Source: Grammothele lineata
Lineage: Eukaryota; Basidiomycota; Agaricomycetes; Polyporales; Polyporaceae
DNA: 64,000 nt
Reading direction: 5' to 3'
NCBI GenBank assembly: GCA_002150815.3
Contig: NDFF03000383.1
Coordinates: 62,001 to 126,000, forward strand
The notes under the pieces are model-generated. The model did no database searches and was not told where the DNA came from. It saw only the letters and a program-made list of their open reading frames with translations. This document shows, piece after piece, positions 23,282 to 35,600 of the stretch (position 1 is its first letter; every line of letters starts with the position of its first letter). Position numbers and translations under genes: made by a program.

Positions 23282-24518
23282 GGCAATGACATCCTATGGC
23301 CGAGTAGAGATGAGGATCATGTGTACAAGTCACAAAAAGGGATGGCGAAGCATCAGCGGGGGCTGACTCGTAGAGAAAGGATGTCCGTAGTTTCCCGTTC
23401 CAGCGACATCTCGAAACGGCGGGGACGCCCAACAACATATTGTATACACACGGCGATACCATCCTTCACCCCCGTGATTATACATCTTTTGTAAAGATGC
23501 TCACCTGGATCCCATGAACCGACCGTGACCTCTGAGCGCCCGACCCGCCAAGACATAACTGTATAGAGTCGTGAGTGCCTTCTACGGTGCATTTTTGTGA
23601 CACAGTGCGTTGCAGCGGGTGAATTGTGGAAGTTTTGGGTGCCCCTGTACTTGTCAAAGGAGGTGTTAGGCTGATTTCGGCGGCTCGAATCAAGGCTTTA
23701 GTGTAGGAGGTTCAGCGGGGAGCGAAAAGCGATCTATGTGAAGGTCGTTGGAGATATATAGGCCAGTCGCCGCGAATGGCGACTTTGCATTGCACCGCAG
23801 TACAGCGCCATGCGTCCGCTGACGGAGCAAAAAGGCCCGCCCGCCACAACACTCATAGAGAGTCAGGGTTGCTCAAGCTCAAGCCTCGACCAAACTCAAG
23901 GTTTGGACTCATCTGCCACGCCCGCAGTAATTATGTAACGCCGAGCGCTGAGCGGTGTCTATCTGGCGCCGATCCGAGTTCTGCCGGCCGGGGGGCGCTG
24001 TTCCGAAATACTGTAACTTACTTATTCGGACTACATTAAACTCAAGATGTCTCGAGCCTGGACTCCAAGATACTTATCGGTCTCCTTCAGACCTTGGTTT
24101 CACCTTCAATCTTGGCGAGTACGACGTGTCCAGACATCATGGAGGAAGAAAGCAAAGGGAACCAGGTGAAACGTTCGGCATCAAAGAATGCTCAAGGTGA
24201 AATGTTCTTTGACCCCACATACACAACACTCATACTAGACTCATAGCCTCAAACTCGTCGGTCACGAGATCGACAGCCACCACGATGCCTGGGTTGCTCT
24301 GACCATCATGAGCGGCACGCGAGTTTTACATGCCAGGAATATTGCACAAGGATACGGTACTTGCCCTCCTGGTTTTGCGTTTTATGTGCGTGGGTAAGTA
24401 CAAATTGGGTTCGAACCTCGCAGGAAGCCGGCCGTGCCGTGAGCGCGAGTACTTTCGGCATACACTTGTTTGACGTTAGTTCGGCTGTAGTGCCAGCCTC
24501 TCCTCGACGTCCGCCACT
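23282..24518. other. Intergenic stretch without recognised gene
   Basis: The left part is the promoter of F-box-like gene 2. No coding region is supported. The plus-strand start of the degenerate peptidase follows at 24519. Confidence 0.35.
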
Positions 24519-26213
24519 ATGGTCGCTGCCTCCGGTGCTCTTACTTTGCTCCTCATACTTATCCCTGGTCGGCTTGGAGCATCTCCCGTCAGCGTACGAC
24601 TGCTTATGGAGGTCTTATCGCGGTGTCTACGGCACCCGGCACGCATTCATCATCGACGAGGCATGCCTTCATTCCTCGTTCAGTATCATAGAGCTCGGTG
24701 CGGGAACCGTTATTGACTGCGCCGACACTCTCATCTGGGTTTCGACCGCGGGGTTCATAAAGGATTCGTCAACACCTCACCCGGTGCAAGATCGGCCCGC
24801 GAATCCCGGAAGTAATGCAGGAGATGCGGCCAACGCGGAGACGGACGTCCAAGTGTCCATATCTGCACCCGACCAAACAGCACACGTCGTTCTTCAAACG
24901 CCAGAGGGCTTTTTCCTGGCGTCAGGCACGTCTTGTCTGCACGCTGTCACAAGCACTCTTCCAAGTCATTGGAGCTTGTCCGTTGTCCCTGCCAATGCGC
25001 GACGCCTCCTTGCTGTTTCGCGCACGGCCAAGGACCTACTCCAAAGCCGGCTGGAGACGATTAACTTCAACCCGGAGATCGATTCTGCTATTAGTATCAT
25101 TTCCGACCAATATCGAATTCTTGAAGACGTTCAAAGGTTTCTCAAGAATGGACCACCGTCGGTTATTGCAGCTCGTTTGGTTACGAGATTCGTTGATTTG
25201 GGCGCAAATTGTTCATTGAGCCATTTTGATGAAACGCCACCCCGTCTCATCTGGTAAGCTTCTCTGTTATCTTCTGCTATCGGAATTTAATGTGGGCCCT
25301 ACAGCGAATATCCTTCTCCCGGGAACGTGACGGGATTGGTCGTCGCCGGGGCACACTATGATTCCGCTGGCTTTGGGCCGGCAACAGTATTGGCCCTTGG
25401 ACGGGCAATCTCGGAGAACAGCATCACTTTCCGCCAGCGCGTTCAACTGTGTATCTTTTTCGGAAGCGGAGCGGACAGATTGGTCGGGTCGCGGTCCTAT
25501 GTGGGTCAGTCTAGTCTCGGATGCATTCTTCGGACTTTGTTGCCCACGTCTAATACCGGTCTCGGTTGACAGGCGAGCTTTTGACTCAAGGTCTTAACGT
25601 GACCATGATGCTTCTAGGTGACGCGAGCCCTTCGATAGTAGGAGGACCGGTCGAGCTGGCCCTGTCCTATCGGGCAGCGTAAGCCTTCACTGTGCCCAGC
25701 GTTTGACGTCATGGGACTAACGGATGACTGGGCGATGCTGCAGCGCTTCCTCTGTGGAAGTGTCGGAGATTGTGGCGAGAGTCTCGTCGCTGTACGTCCC
25801 TGAACTCAAAGTCGTTCATTCTCGCCTCGCAAGTTCAAGTCACTGAGAAGACTTCACTGAAGCTGACTTCATGAACGCCGCACGAAGCTGGGTGAGACCG
25901 ACCACCAAAGCTTCCACGAAGCCGGCTTTCCTGCAGCTCCTTTCTCAGTCCGGGCTGCGTCGGAATCCCACGATGATATCGGTGAGTTGAGCATGGATGC
26001 TGACAAACATGTAAAGTAACACCTGCCGTTATGCAGATAATATCAGGGGCATTGGATTACAGGGAGGATCCCTACCCGAGAATCTCCGGACGTTAGCGAA
26101 AGTTGAGGTCAGATGTGCCCTTTTCCCACCACTGTGGTCCCACTCACAGCTCCGCTGCACAGCTGGCCGTGCTTTTGCACGTCGCGGACTTCGAAATGAC
26201 CCGAAAGCTTTGA
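24519..26213 (+). pseudogene. Degenerate M28 aminopeptidase copy
   Basis: This copy aligns along its length with the intact M28 gene at 37660-39542. A signal peptide frame (MVAASGALTLLLILIPGRLG) starts at 24519, but the body of the protein continues in another frame from about 24590, so a frameshift lies near 24580-24590. Segments then read to 25253, 25305-25504, 25573-25678 and from 25744 onward. Matching blocks are VAGAHYDSAGF, VEVSEIVARVSSLYVPELKV, TDHQSFHEAGFPA and AVLLHVADFE. The metal-binding GGDDDGSG loop is deleted and the catalytic GEE is replaced by GSGADR, so zinc peptidase activity cannot be expected. One intron present in the intact gene (between DHQ and SFH) is missing here. It could still be transcribed. 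Confidence 0.75.
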
Positions 26214-26574
26214 GTTAGCCTTCTGTCGGGTCCATTTGGGGGAGGGTTTGAGGCGGTGCTTGCTCGGTTTTTCTGGATAGCATTCGGGTCGGACCTCAAT
26301 TTTCGGGATTCCGAGTGGATTGCGTGAGGGGCTCTGTCATACTGCGTTATATTTCTCCCTTTGTAGCGATTTTGCTCTGCTGAACCATTAATGAGTGAGC
26401 CAGTTCGCGGATAGTCGGACTTCACAGTCTACTAGAGTATTCCAATAACTGATGGGATCATGACGTCATTGAGTACGTCTCAACATGGCAAGTGAGACGC
26501 TCAAGCGTGAGACTCGGATTTGAATTGACGACGTGCGCGGCTCAGGTCGGTCACATTGGCAGGAGCTGCATACT
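26214..26574. other. Short intergenic region upstream of eIF2D-like gene
   Basis: Promoter region of the gene starting at 26575. A GATCATGACGTCATTGAG stretch (TGACGTCA at 26461-26468) lies about 110 bp upstream of the start. No coding signal. Confidence 0.35.
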
Positions 26575-28962
26575 ATGTTCAAGAAGCCGTTAGCCGATCT
26601 TAAGACGTCTGGTAGGATTGTTGGCTCATCTCTACAAGACGTGGCTAAACACTGTGACAGCTCCATTACGCAGTTCAGATCGGAGAAAATTAAAGCAGCA
26701 AGTGCTACGGGCGTACCCAAGTATCCCACCTGAGGAGGGCGATGCGCTTGTACCGGACGGACTGCAGTTGCAGAAATTCGGGACCCATCTTGAAGAACCT
26801 GGCGTAAGAGCTTTTAAGCGTTTTCATAACTGACAGCTCATTCAGAGAGTCTCCCGTAGATCGCTTATCTGTCTCCCGATGGAGACCCGCTTTGGTTTAC
26901 GATTGGGAAAGGGGCAGAGGATCTCATTCCAACAGGTAAGCCTTTATTCTCCTCTTTCTGCTATTGCGATGATGATGCCTTTACGTTCTTGTAGTTTACA
27001 CACTCTGGAAGCGGCCAAGCCTCCTTCCCTTCGTCTCGACCCCAGCCGCGGTCGTTTCGAAGCTCATCGGTGGTGCCGATTTGATGATCCCCGGAGGTAC
27101 AGTTATTCACTCTTCATCCTTTTCACATTCACTATTTACGGTTTTTCTTACATCCCAAGACAGTGATCCAACATTCACCTACCCTCTCCCCTGACCAGCT
27201 CGTCGCTGTGACCCAATACCATCGCGGAGCGCTTGGCCCCCCGCTCGCGGTGGGGCGCATGGCTGTATCCGACGAGACGCTCCGTGCTTCTAGTGATCGC
27301 GATGTGAAAGGGAAAGCCGTTTACGTTTTACACACGTGGAAAGACGCCCTTTGGGACGTGGGCCCCGGACGAAAAGCCGAGCCTCCTGCGCCCAGAGAAA
27401 TCGAGGTGGCGCCTGCAGGTGAAGATGATGGCTCCAGCGACGCTGGTGGTGAGGAAGAAGCGAACCCCACCCCGGTGGTGACCACCGTGGATGGAACGAT
27501 GCCCGAAGAGGGAACGAGGGAACCTGCGAGCGCTCCTCTAGAACCGGCCCAGCCGCAGGGAGACGCCGCTCGCGAACTTACGCCAGATGGTGTGTACATA
27601 GTGAGCTCTTCTCTGTCATAGTAGGCTGATGGTGCTCTTTACCAGACGTCACAGAGTATCTCCGCGCAGCATTACTACATGCTATCGGCACCAGCCTATC
27701 GGGAGCATCATTTCCGATGCCTGCATCCACATTCTGGAGTTCATACGTTCTGCCTGCGCGACCGGCGTTTGCGCTAGAAGTGCACGGATTACCTGGTCAG
27801 CTTGCCTCGTGTGTGAAGGACGCGCGGTACAGTAATTGATAACGGCTTTGATTAGACTCAAGCGCGCTAGATGTGAAGCGCTCAACGTTCAAGAACGTAA
27901 AGGCGTTCCTGAAAGCGACAGCCAAAGAGGGCGTGGTTAAGGTCAAGGAAACAAAGGGTGATATCGTTATCACAGGTACACTTACGGCTTCCTTGGTGCT
28001 AGAACGGTATACTGAGACGGGGCATAGCTGTGTACTCAGATCATTCCGCCGTGCTTTCCCGACGTCCCTTCAAGACTCTCGGAGACATAGAGACTAAGAT
28101 CAAGAAAGCAGAGAATCGGGAGCAGAGAGCAAAGGAGGCCGAGGAGAAGCGAAAGGGTGAGATCCAGGTCTCCGAGCTTTGGAAGCCCTTCAACATGACG
28201 GTTCCTTTCTTCGTCGCTGCGGAGAAAGAGTAGGCCTTTCTCCCGCTCTCATCGGTCATTAGTTCTGACCCGCCCTTCTTCAGTACATCCGAACTCTACT
28301 CCATCTCAGATATCAAAGTCATTGTCAATGCGTACATCTCCGCCCGGAGCCTCGTGAACACTAACGATCAGCAATACATCAATGTCGGCGCGGATGACCA
28401 TCTCTCTCGTGCTGTGTCCGTCAAGAGCGAGGACACCCCAGACTTCATGAAGCGCGACGAAGTCCTCAAGCGCGTTCGCGCGAACATGCAAACATGGCAC
28501 GAGATCAGCGGGGAAGACCGTGAGACGGTACGCAAGTGGGTATTCTCGCCTTCGATTACGTTCGTCCGTCCTCACTGGGAGTATCTGGATGCCTAGGAAA
28601 GGAGAGATGAAGCCCGTCTCTGTCGTGATCAAGATTCGGCAAGGCCGCAAGGCCTGCACGCTGCTTACGGGGTACGAACCGTTCGGGTTGCAGGCGGAGG
28701 AGCTCGCGGAGGAGCTGCGAAAGGCGTGCGCAAGTTCTACGTCAGGTGTGTGCCATCCACCTTCTCGAATTTGGCGTCAGCAGCGTCAGACTGACGACGT
28801 GAACTCCCCATAGTTTCTCCGGTACAAGGCAAGCCCAACTCTCTGGAGGTCATGGTCCAAGGCAAGCAGATAAAGGCCGTGACGGATATGCTCATCGCGC
28901 GGGGAGTGCCGAAGCGGTGGATAGAGGCGACAGACCTGTCGGACGTGAAGAAAAAGAAATGA
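26575..28962 (+). CDS. TMA64: Translation initiation factor eIF2D (ligatin/Tma64-like)
   Basis: Eleven exons (26575-26611, 26661-26803, 26860-26935, 26995-27096, 27164-27589, 27646-27795, 27871-27975, 28028-28229, 28284-28535, 28597-28745, 28814-28962) give 596 residues with every phase consistent. The N-terminus MFKKPLADLKTSAPLRSSD is diagnostic of eIF2D. A PUA domain follows with GDPLWFTIGKG, LPFVSTPAAVV and LIGGADLMIPG. An acidic, Pro-rich linker covers roughly residues 200-265. The middle winged-helix/SWIB-like region has LPARPAFA and LKATAKEGVVKVKETKGD. The C-terminal SUI1 domain has VVIKIRQGRKACTLLTGYEPFG and ends RGVPKRWIEATDL. The family delivers initiator tRNA to the ribosome P site and recycles 40S subunits in the cytosol. 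It is conserved and appears intact. Confidence 0.93.
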
Positions 28963-29057
28963 ACGCGGATGTCGGCAGCGGAAGTGCGCGTGCGTAACGT
29001 TCCCGCTATGATGTACGTTATATGTATTCGGAGCCATCCGGGAAGAGACACGGCGTG

Positions 29058-29825
29058 TCATAATAAGACATGGATGCATGCTACAGCCGCGACTAGCGCA
29101 CTCGCGAGAACCATCCTGCCAGAAGGACTCTCTGCACCGTTCGTTCCCTGAGTATGGGATGTCAGATGACAGACTATGTGGACATAGGCTGGGCTTACCT
29201 GGCCAGTGGGGACTGAGGTTGGCGTCGAGGTGACAGCCGTTACCTGAACGTCGAATGTCCTCACGGCCGCCGCGGCGCTGAAATAGATGACGGAGCCCTG
29301 CGCTTCTCCTGGGGAAATGGTTACGTAGCTGAGCCTGCACGCGGCTACAGAACCGTCCTTAAAGCCGGTGCAGGTATCGACCAGCGCGTCTTCGTTCGGC
29401 GTGACAGGCAGGTCGAGTATGGCCTCGTTATCATTGGCAACCAGCGTCACTGAACGGAAGTAGATAAGTGCGGTGAGCATTGCGCGCCACAGAGGGGTTG
29501 AAGGAACATACTTGTGCGCGTGGCGGCGGGTAACACACTGGTGGCGGATGAGACGGGCCCTTTGTCGATAGTCAATGGTCCCTCGACCGCAAGTTGCCAT
29601 GTCGTACGCCCTTGGTCATCGACGCCCAGATTACCAGCCACGATAGTCGGGGTTGGCTGGCTAGCATCGAAGGCCAAGAGCGGAATGTTGAGGGACAATG
29701 GCGCAGCCTCTGCACACGGGACTCAATCACCGCTCGCACACGTCGGCCAAACTAGAATGAGACTCACCGGTATGGACAACGCACATCGCCATCAACACAA
29801 TGGGAATGAAAAATTTAACAAACAT
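29058..29825 (-). CDS. Small secreted GPI-anchor-like protein, family member 4
   Basis: Four exons (29825-29768, 29709-29512, 29449-29199, 29147-29058) give 198 residues, with the family phases 1, 1 and 0. The start MFVKFFIPIVLMAMCVVHTG is a signal peptide. Exon 2 reads LNIPLLAFDASQ, NLGVDDQGRTTWQL and SVLPAATRT. Exon 3 reads TLVANDNEAILDL and the Cys pair CTGFKDGSVAAC, then a Thr/Pro-rich linker (TSTPTSVPTG). The last exon encodes NGAESPSGRMVLASAL and a hydrophobic tail ending HVLL. It converges with the eIF2D gene, with less than 100 bp between the coding ends. A cell-surface protein is the best inference; no biochemical role can be assigned. Confidence 0.78.
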
Positions 29826-31441
29826 GAATGCGGCGGGTACTGGGTTAGAAGATGAAGTGAATGAAGGAATGAAGACGAAATTGAAGAACAAAAATAAGAA
29901 GTCGAAATCAAAAGTGACCAGACCGAGCTGAGCGGGGAACCTGTACCTCCCCCAGGTTCCGCCTCTTATGACATCGCACCGCGAAGGGCAGTACCATCGC
30001 CCCTTCAGGCGGTGTCGAGAGGGGTATCTACGTGCCTCTCGATAAGGACCGGCTGTTAGACAGTAAGCACAGCAACTTGATGACGTTCGAAGAACCACGG
30101 ACGGTGTTCTGCAAGTCCCGGTTTCGTGTGTGGAAGGCGGACAGTCTGCCAAGATAAGGCTCATCTACTGCGTGGTTTTCTCATAAACCTTACAACATCG
30201 ACAAACCCGGAAAACAGTACATCTGAAAGGAAGCAAAGTTGATGTTGATTGACAGTCGAGATCATTGATCTACGTACTGTACACCGCCCTTGAATTGTCA
30301 AGTGACCGAGAAATTGTAGCGCTGGCGTGCCTGACCATAATCGGTGACGACTACTACTAGACGATGCTCTCAACCTCGGTCCTCACTGGTGGTCGTGATG
30401 TCAAGAACGCGAGTCCAGTCACTTCTCCGGTTCCTCGTCCAGAGAATATGCCTGCAAGATTTGCGGGTGAAGCGTGCGTCACGATTAACCCGAAAAGGAC
30501 TACGCACCGTAGCAAGGTTGGCGTTCGGCAGCGGCTCAGAACTGCAAAATGTTTACTATGTAATGCGGAAAGGCAGGAAGCTATATCCCCGCGCCCTGTT
30601 CGCACTTCTGAAAATCTGATGGCGTTGGGCGCGCTTGCGAGTATTCACGCGAATAGCAGCGCATGTTTGTAGGCGTCGTCTCGTTCGCATTCTTGCACCG
30701 GGCGAAAGTGTTTCGGTTGGGAATGAATTTGTCAGGACATCGCATAGATCTTGAATATCGCACGAGAGGGCCAACGGCGGAGGCCACGCGGAACCATGTG
30801 TGGGGGATACATGCGCAGATGGCTGCATGAGCGTTTCGTTGCGTCCAGAAAAGCACCAGTCATCCCCTCGGTCCCTCTCGTGAGGCAGTGCTGACTCACC
30901 AGAGATCGCTGGGTTCAAAGAGGAAAGGGCGACTCAAGCCCATAAGTGCGCTCCGAGTCCGTCGGTCACCTCCAGGAAACGAGTGACAGAGGGCGATCTG
31001 AGTCAGGCTAGGTGACTCGTCGTGCTCCCGGCGTCGGTCACCAGTCCTGAGGGAACTTGCGTCCGAGACCACTTATGTGTACCGGGCTGAGATCGAAGCT
31101 GGACGAATGACGATCGACCTGGGTGGCTAGCATAGGCGTGGATAAAGAAACAGTCTGTAGGAGTGCAGGTCGCAGGGACCCGGGAGGGCTCGGATGAGGC
31201 GCCGCAAGTTCGAACAAACAGAGACAACCAAGACTGGTCAGGCCACTGGGGGCGTCTAAATCGTCCAGATCGCTCCCTAGCTGTAACCAGCTGCACAGTC
31301 CGATGGGATCCAGCGAAGTGTAAGTGTTCCCTATCAAGATGGTTGCCGTTTAACGTTCAACGCTCGGTGCGATACCATAAGTGTAAGTCGAAAGACATTT
31401 GTTGGTGGTGAATAGATGCCGTAGGCTAACTACTGGTACAG
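29826..31441. other. Intergenic stretch; may hold 5' exons of the next gene
   Basis: No convincing coding frame was found. The first exons of the membrane-protein gene to the right probably lie in the last few hundred bases, but no start with a clean splice chain could be fixed. Confidence 0.35.
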
Positions 31442-32811
31442 GCTATTTGGTGAGTTTCCTCAGAGTGATCAGATACTAGTTAATGTCCCACTCACCCTCG
31501 GGATGTGCACGACAGGAGCCTTCATCCTCATCGGGCTCAATACCATCAGACTACTCGCGTAAGCATACTTGTTTCGGCTTGTACTAATACTTATGATGTA
31601 TTCGCCGGAAAATCAGATGCTCGAATGTCCGCCACTGGCACCGCGTCATACAGGTTCAACTTAGATGCGTAGTTACCCTCATGTGTACTACCGTGCTCTA
31701 CTACGTCTTAACGTACGTGGAGTATGCTTGGGAGAATGACCCGCGTCCCAGCATAAACAATGAAGGTTTGCTACGGTCTTCCCCATTAGAGCGCACGTCA
31801 ATCCTCCCCGTCAGTAGTGCGCGGAACTGGTCTGCCTAGGGGAGACTAGGTCTTCCCGGCTGGCTCGCGATCGGACTATCCTCTCCACAGCCATCCTTGC
31901 GATCAACGTGAGTTATTAGATATACCCCCGTTCAAGCCTACTGAAATGCCGTGCATCTTGAAGATACTCATCAGCGATATAATTGTTTGGTGGAGGACCC
32001 TAGTCGTCTGGAGGTGTAACCGCTGGTTGATCGCGGGTAGTTCTGCCTTCCTCCTCGGAGCACTCGGTGCGTGCCTCTAGCTTCTTCCATTCGATAACAT
32101 ATTGATTCGCGCCATGTTACTATGTATCACAAGGGACTGGTGTCATTACTGTGTGGCAATCTGCTGATGCGGATGGTCCAGCACTTGTAGAGTCTTCCTG
32201 GGCATCGGCTACAATCGCACTGTGCTTTGTGAGCAACATCTCTACGGTAATTCTGGTTGGGTACAAGGCATGGTGAGCATCATCCTCTTAAAATGTGTAT
32301 GTTACATTGGGCTTCCTTTGACGTCGTCAATAGGGTACATCGGCGTATGATTAAGAACGATCTAGGGCGATCCACTTCCACCACGCAGGTTGTGAAGGTT
32401 CTCGCATTACTTGTCGAGTCCGGCGCAGTTTACTGCACACTATGGGTGAAGTCTCCTTGTGTACTAAACATTGCTACGAATATAATGCTCATCCATGCTC
32501 GTTCTAGCTGGCCGTACTTATCAGCGTTGTGAATACGACCTACGGGAGCGTGATTCAAAACGGACTGGATCTCTTTCTGGAGAACTGTGTCGTACCCATC
32601 GTGGTGCGTGATATGTTGCCTGATACTACAATATAGGGAACCACCGCAGAATTGCTGATGAGTTTCAATATAGGCTGCCTATCCGCTCGTTATGATCACC
32701 CTGGTCACCGAGAATCGTTTGCGCATTCAGCAAGGGCTCCCACAAGTCCTGATCTCTTTCGAGGATTCTTCAAAGGGGGAGCCCTCTCCGGCGAGGCGCG
32801 CCATTGCTTGA
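31442..32811 (+). CDS. Seven-helix fungal membrane protein (5' end unresolved)
   Basis: The 3' exons are clear: 31964-32066, 32134-32272, 32334-32445, 32508-32603 and 32674-32811. They encode ISDIIVWWRTLVVW, ITVWQSADADG, LVGYKAWVHRRMIK, VLALLVESGAVYCTLW and YPLVMITLVTENRLRI. This order is that of a large agaricomycete family of seven-transmembrane proteins of unknown function, possibly receptor-like. An exon ending at 31907 (RTILSTAILAIN) and two more hydrophobic segments near 31470-31560 and 31680-31760 probably belong to it. The start codon was not found, so the left border is approximate. The last exon ends inside the left edge of a tandem duplicated block. Plasma-membrane location is inferred from the helices. 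Confidence 0.65.
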
Positions 32812-34940
32812 GAGCTCCTGGGGTCGGCTGCGAACCCGCAGACCCCTTGGCAACGCGCGAAAGTAGCCGTCCCAGATCTGTGCTCTCGATTTTAATGATT
32901 GGGAAGATACCCTCTGACTCCTCATCGTCGTCATTCATGGAAGTGTAGTTGGGGTTTCGGGGAGTCACGCGAGCCAAGTAGGTTACCACAATGGTCGTCG
33001 GTCCATTCCTATTACTTGGCCAGCTCAAGGCCGGACCCATTCCTATGTTTCCTAGTCTATTTATCAGTCTTGTATCTTGACGGCGGACTCAGCGTTTAGA
33101 CATGTGACGGCATTCGTACGGTACGTATATTCAGCGGCACCCACGATCCCGGAGCAGGTGACACCTCATAGCAACACATAGATGAACCCGGCAGCTGCGC
33201 CAAACACGCTCGCAAGGACCACACCGCGAGAAGTGCTCGCTTCTGCCCCGTTCTTAGTCTATGACAAGACTTCAGACATCAGGATACTATTCGTGCTAGA
33301 ACCGCGCTCACCTTGCCAGCGGGCGTTGGCGTTGAGGTGGCGTTCACAACCTCGAACAGCCTCACTGGGGTGGAAGTGGCTGTATAGACCGTGGACTGCG
33401 AGCCCGATGCGGAGTGAACGAGCGTGCACTGGGCGGCGGAGCCGCTCTTGAAGCCGCTACAGTCGCCGACCAACACGTCGTCTTTAGAAGCGGATGCAGG
33501 GAAGAGGAGCTTGGCCTCGTTGTCGTTCTCAATTAATGTCACTAGGCAAAGAAGAGACGTCAGATGGCGTCCTGGTTGTGTGAGGCGACTAGACGAACTT
33601 GTACGCGTGGCGGCAGGAAACACACTCGAGGCAGACGCAGACGGACCATTGGCGACGGTCAGCGGCCCCGTCGCTTGAAGTTGCCACGTCGTGTGCCCTT
33701 TGTCATCCACCCCGAGGTTGCTGGCCACAATTTTTGGATTTTGCTGTCCTATGACCAGATCCAAGAGAGGGATGTTGAGGAAAGTTGGTGACGTCGTAGA
33801 GGGTGCTGGCGCCGCAGAAGCTACGCATGGGATACGATGAGCGATTTTACGGAGTGACGATATAACCAAGCCATACTCACAGGTCGGGGCGCACAGCGCA
33901 GGGACCCCAAGGAGCGCAGTGAGGATGAAGAGCCTGGCAAACATAGATAGAAATGGGAATCTGGGTATGCGGTAAAAAGGGAAGAGCGTGGAAGAGAAAG
34001 GTGAAACTGAATAAGACGCAAATGAGAGAAGAAGAAAGGCAACCAGGCCAAGGTGAATGAGGATACGGTCGCACCATCCTCCTCATATATCGCTGCATAC
34101 TGAGGCGATGTTCAGCTCAACGCCGACTTCACTGGCACCCACGACGTCAAGAACCACGCTTCGCCTGTTGTCGAGAAACGTGGGCGGAGAACGGATAGCC
34201 ACCCACAGTCGCCTGACTGTGAAACGGCTGCGAACGACTTGAAAGTCGGCGGAGTGCAAGCCGGGGGACACGAAAGAGGTGGCAATAGAGGCTTAGCCTT
34301 CCGCAGAGTCCTACTCGGCACCGCATTTCAGTCCTATGACATACGATATCACGACTACGACTCACCTGGGACATACACTGCAGTTACATCACCACAGGAT
34401 ACAGCGTAAGGCGTCACGCCCTGCTACCGGGTACAATCCGTGCCGTCCGATCCGATGTATGGCGGAGACGACACGACGTGAAAATCCTCTTCACAACTTG
34501 TCCGACATAGTGGGAATCGCTTCTTGCCAAGTGCATAAATGCATCGATGGACGAGCTGGGGTGTCCAATCCCAGAGTAGGAGCGCCAAAGAAACTGCAGA
34601 CAACCTTTCAGCTGCAGAAAGTCAAGTAATCCATGTGTACCACACCCGCGAGATGCTCTATTTCGGAGAGTTGGGCATGATTTGTGCGGTTTCGAAGGTG
34701 TTAGTGGCTGAATGTCGTGCGTTAAACCGCGCTGATTCGGATGGTATCAGGGTGCCGCCACTGCTGCTGTCACCGCCCAGAGGCAGGTACACACGAATGC
34801 GCCGTCGCACAACGGGCCCGAATGGTCCGACCAGCTTGCTGTTCGAAGTTGCGCCCGTTACAAAACCGAACATGATGCGCCGCCGGTCGGTAAATGTTGA
34901 GAGCCCGAGAGAGAACGATGACTGGCTGGCGGTCGGATCC
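32770..34940. repeat. Tandem segmental duplication, unit A
   Basis: This block recurs about 2.44 kb downstream as unit B. Matching points are 32779/35220, gene ends 33166/35601, gene starts 33944/36392, and 34735/37181, so the offset stays near 2440-2448 bp. Similarity covers coding and non-coding DNA, with many substitutions and small indels, so the duplication is not recent. Confidence 0.8.
33166..33944 (-). CDS. Small secreted GPI-anchor-like protein, family member 5
   Basis: Four exons (33944-33881, 33820-33599, 33541-33312, 33252-33166) give 200 residues. The start MFARLFILTALLGVPALCAP is a signal peptide. Exon 2 has FLNIPLLDLV, NLGVDDKGHTTWQL and SVFPAATRTS. Exon 3 has TLIENDNEAKLLFPAS and the Cys pair CSGFKSGSAAQC, then NATSTPTPAGK. 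Exon 4 has NGAEASTSRGVVLASVFG and ends YVLL, a GPI-type tail. The gene is duplicated in the next block as member 6. The donor of intron 2 (GTTCGT) is weaker than in the other members. Function unknown. Confidence 0.8.
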
Positions 34941-34942
34941 AA
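34658..34942 (-). other. Conserved open frame in duplication unit A
   Basis: A minus-strand frame contains QSSFSLGLSTFTDRRRI, TGATSNSKLVGPFG and GGTLIPSESARFN. The copy in unit B (37108-37440) keeps the frame, differs by a 3-base indel, and shows many third-position changes. That pattern suggests a real exon of an unrecognised gene. No start or full gene structure could be set. Confidence 0.4.
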
Positions 34943-35600
34943 TGTTGTGTTCGAGTTCGAGCGAGAACTGCGAGGACGACATGATTAGATAGGGCCAGCT
35001 GTAGAGGACATGACAGTCGGCGGTTGTCTACTCCAGGATGAGTCGAAGACGAGTCCGCACATACGAGATCATCGGAACAATGACCGGAAACGCCCGAAGT
35101 ACGAGGCGCCCAGTCGTCCTGGCGTTCTGCTTAAGACATGTTGCGCCGCTGATGACAAAGATTTCGAAGTTACGCAGGTAGCGTCCACTGAACGTCCTGT
35201 CAATTTCCTGGTAGCTGGGGTCCTCTCGGCGAGGTGCGCCAGTACGTTGAACGCTCCTGGGACCGACCACGAACCCGCATCCGCAAGGCGCAAATGCGGT
35301 GAGGCCCGTCCCAGATCGGTACTCTCAGTTGTCAATAATGGTAAGATACCCTCTAGCTCCTCCTCCGCCTCGTTCATGGGGGTGTGGTTGCGATTCGAGG
35401 GGTCACACAGGTCAAGTAAGTTACCACAACGTTCGCATTCCAACCACTTGGCCAACTCAAGGCCAGACCTGCTATTCCTTTGTTTCCCAGTCTATCTATG
35501 AGACTTGTATCTTAGAGGCGGACTCAGTAGTCGGACATGTGGTGGGATTCGTTCAATGTGTATATTCAGTGACACCCACGATCTCGGACCAGATGACACG

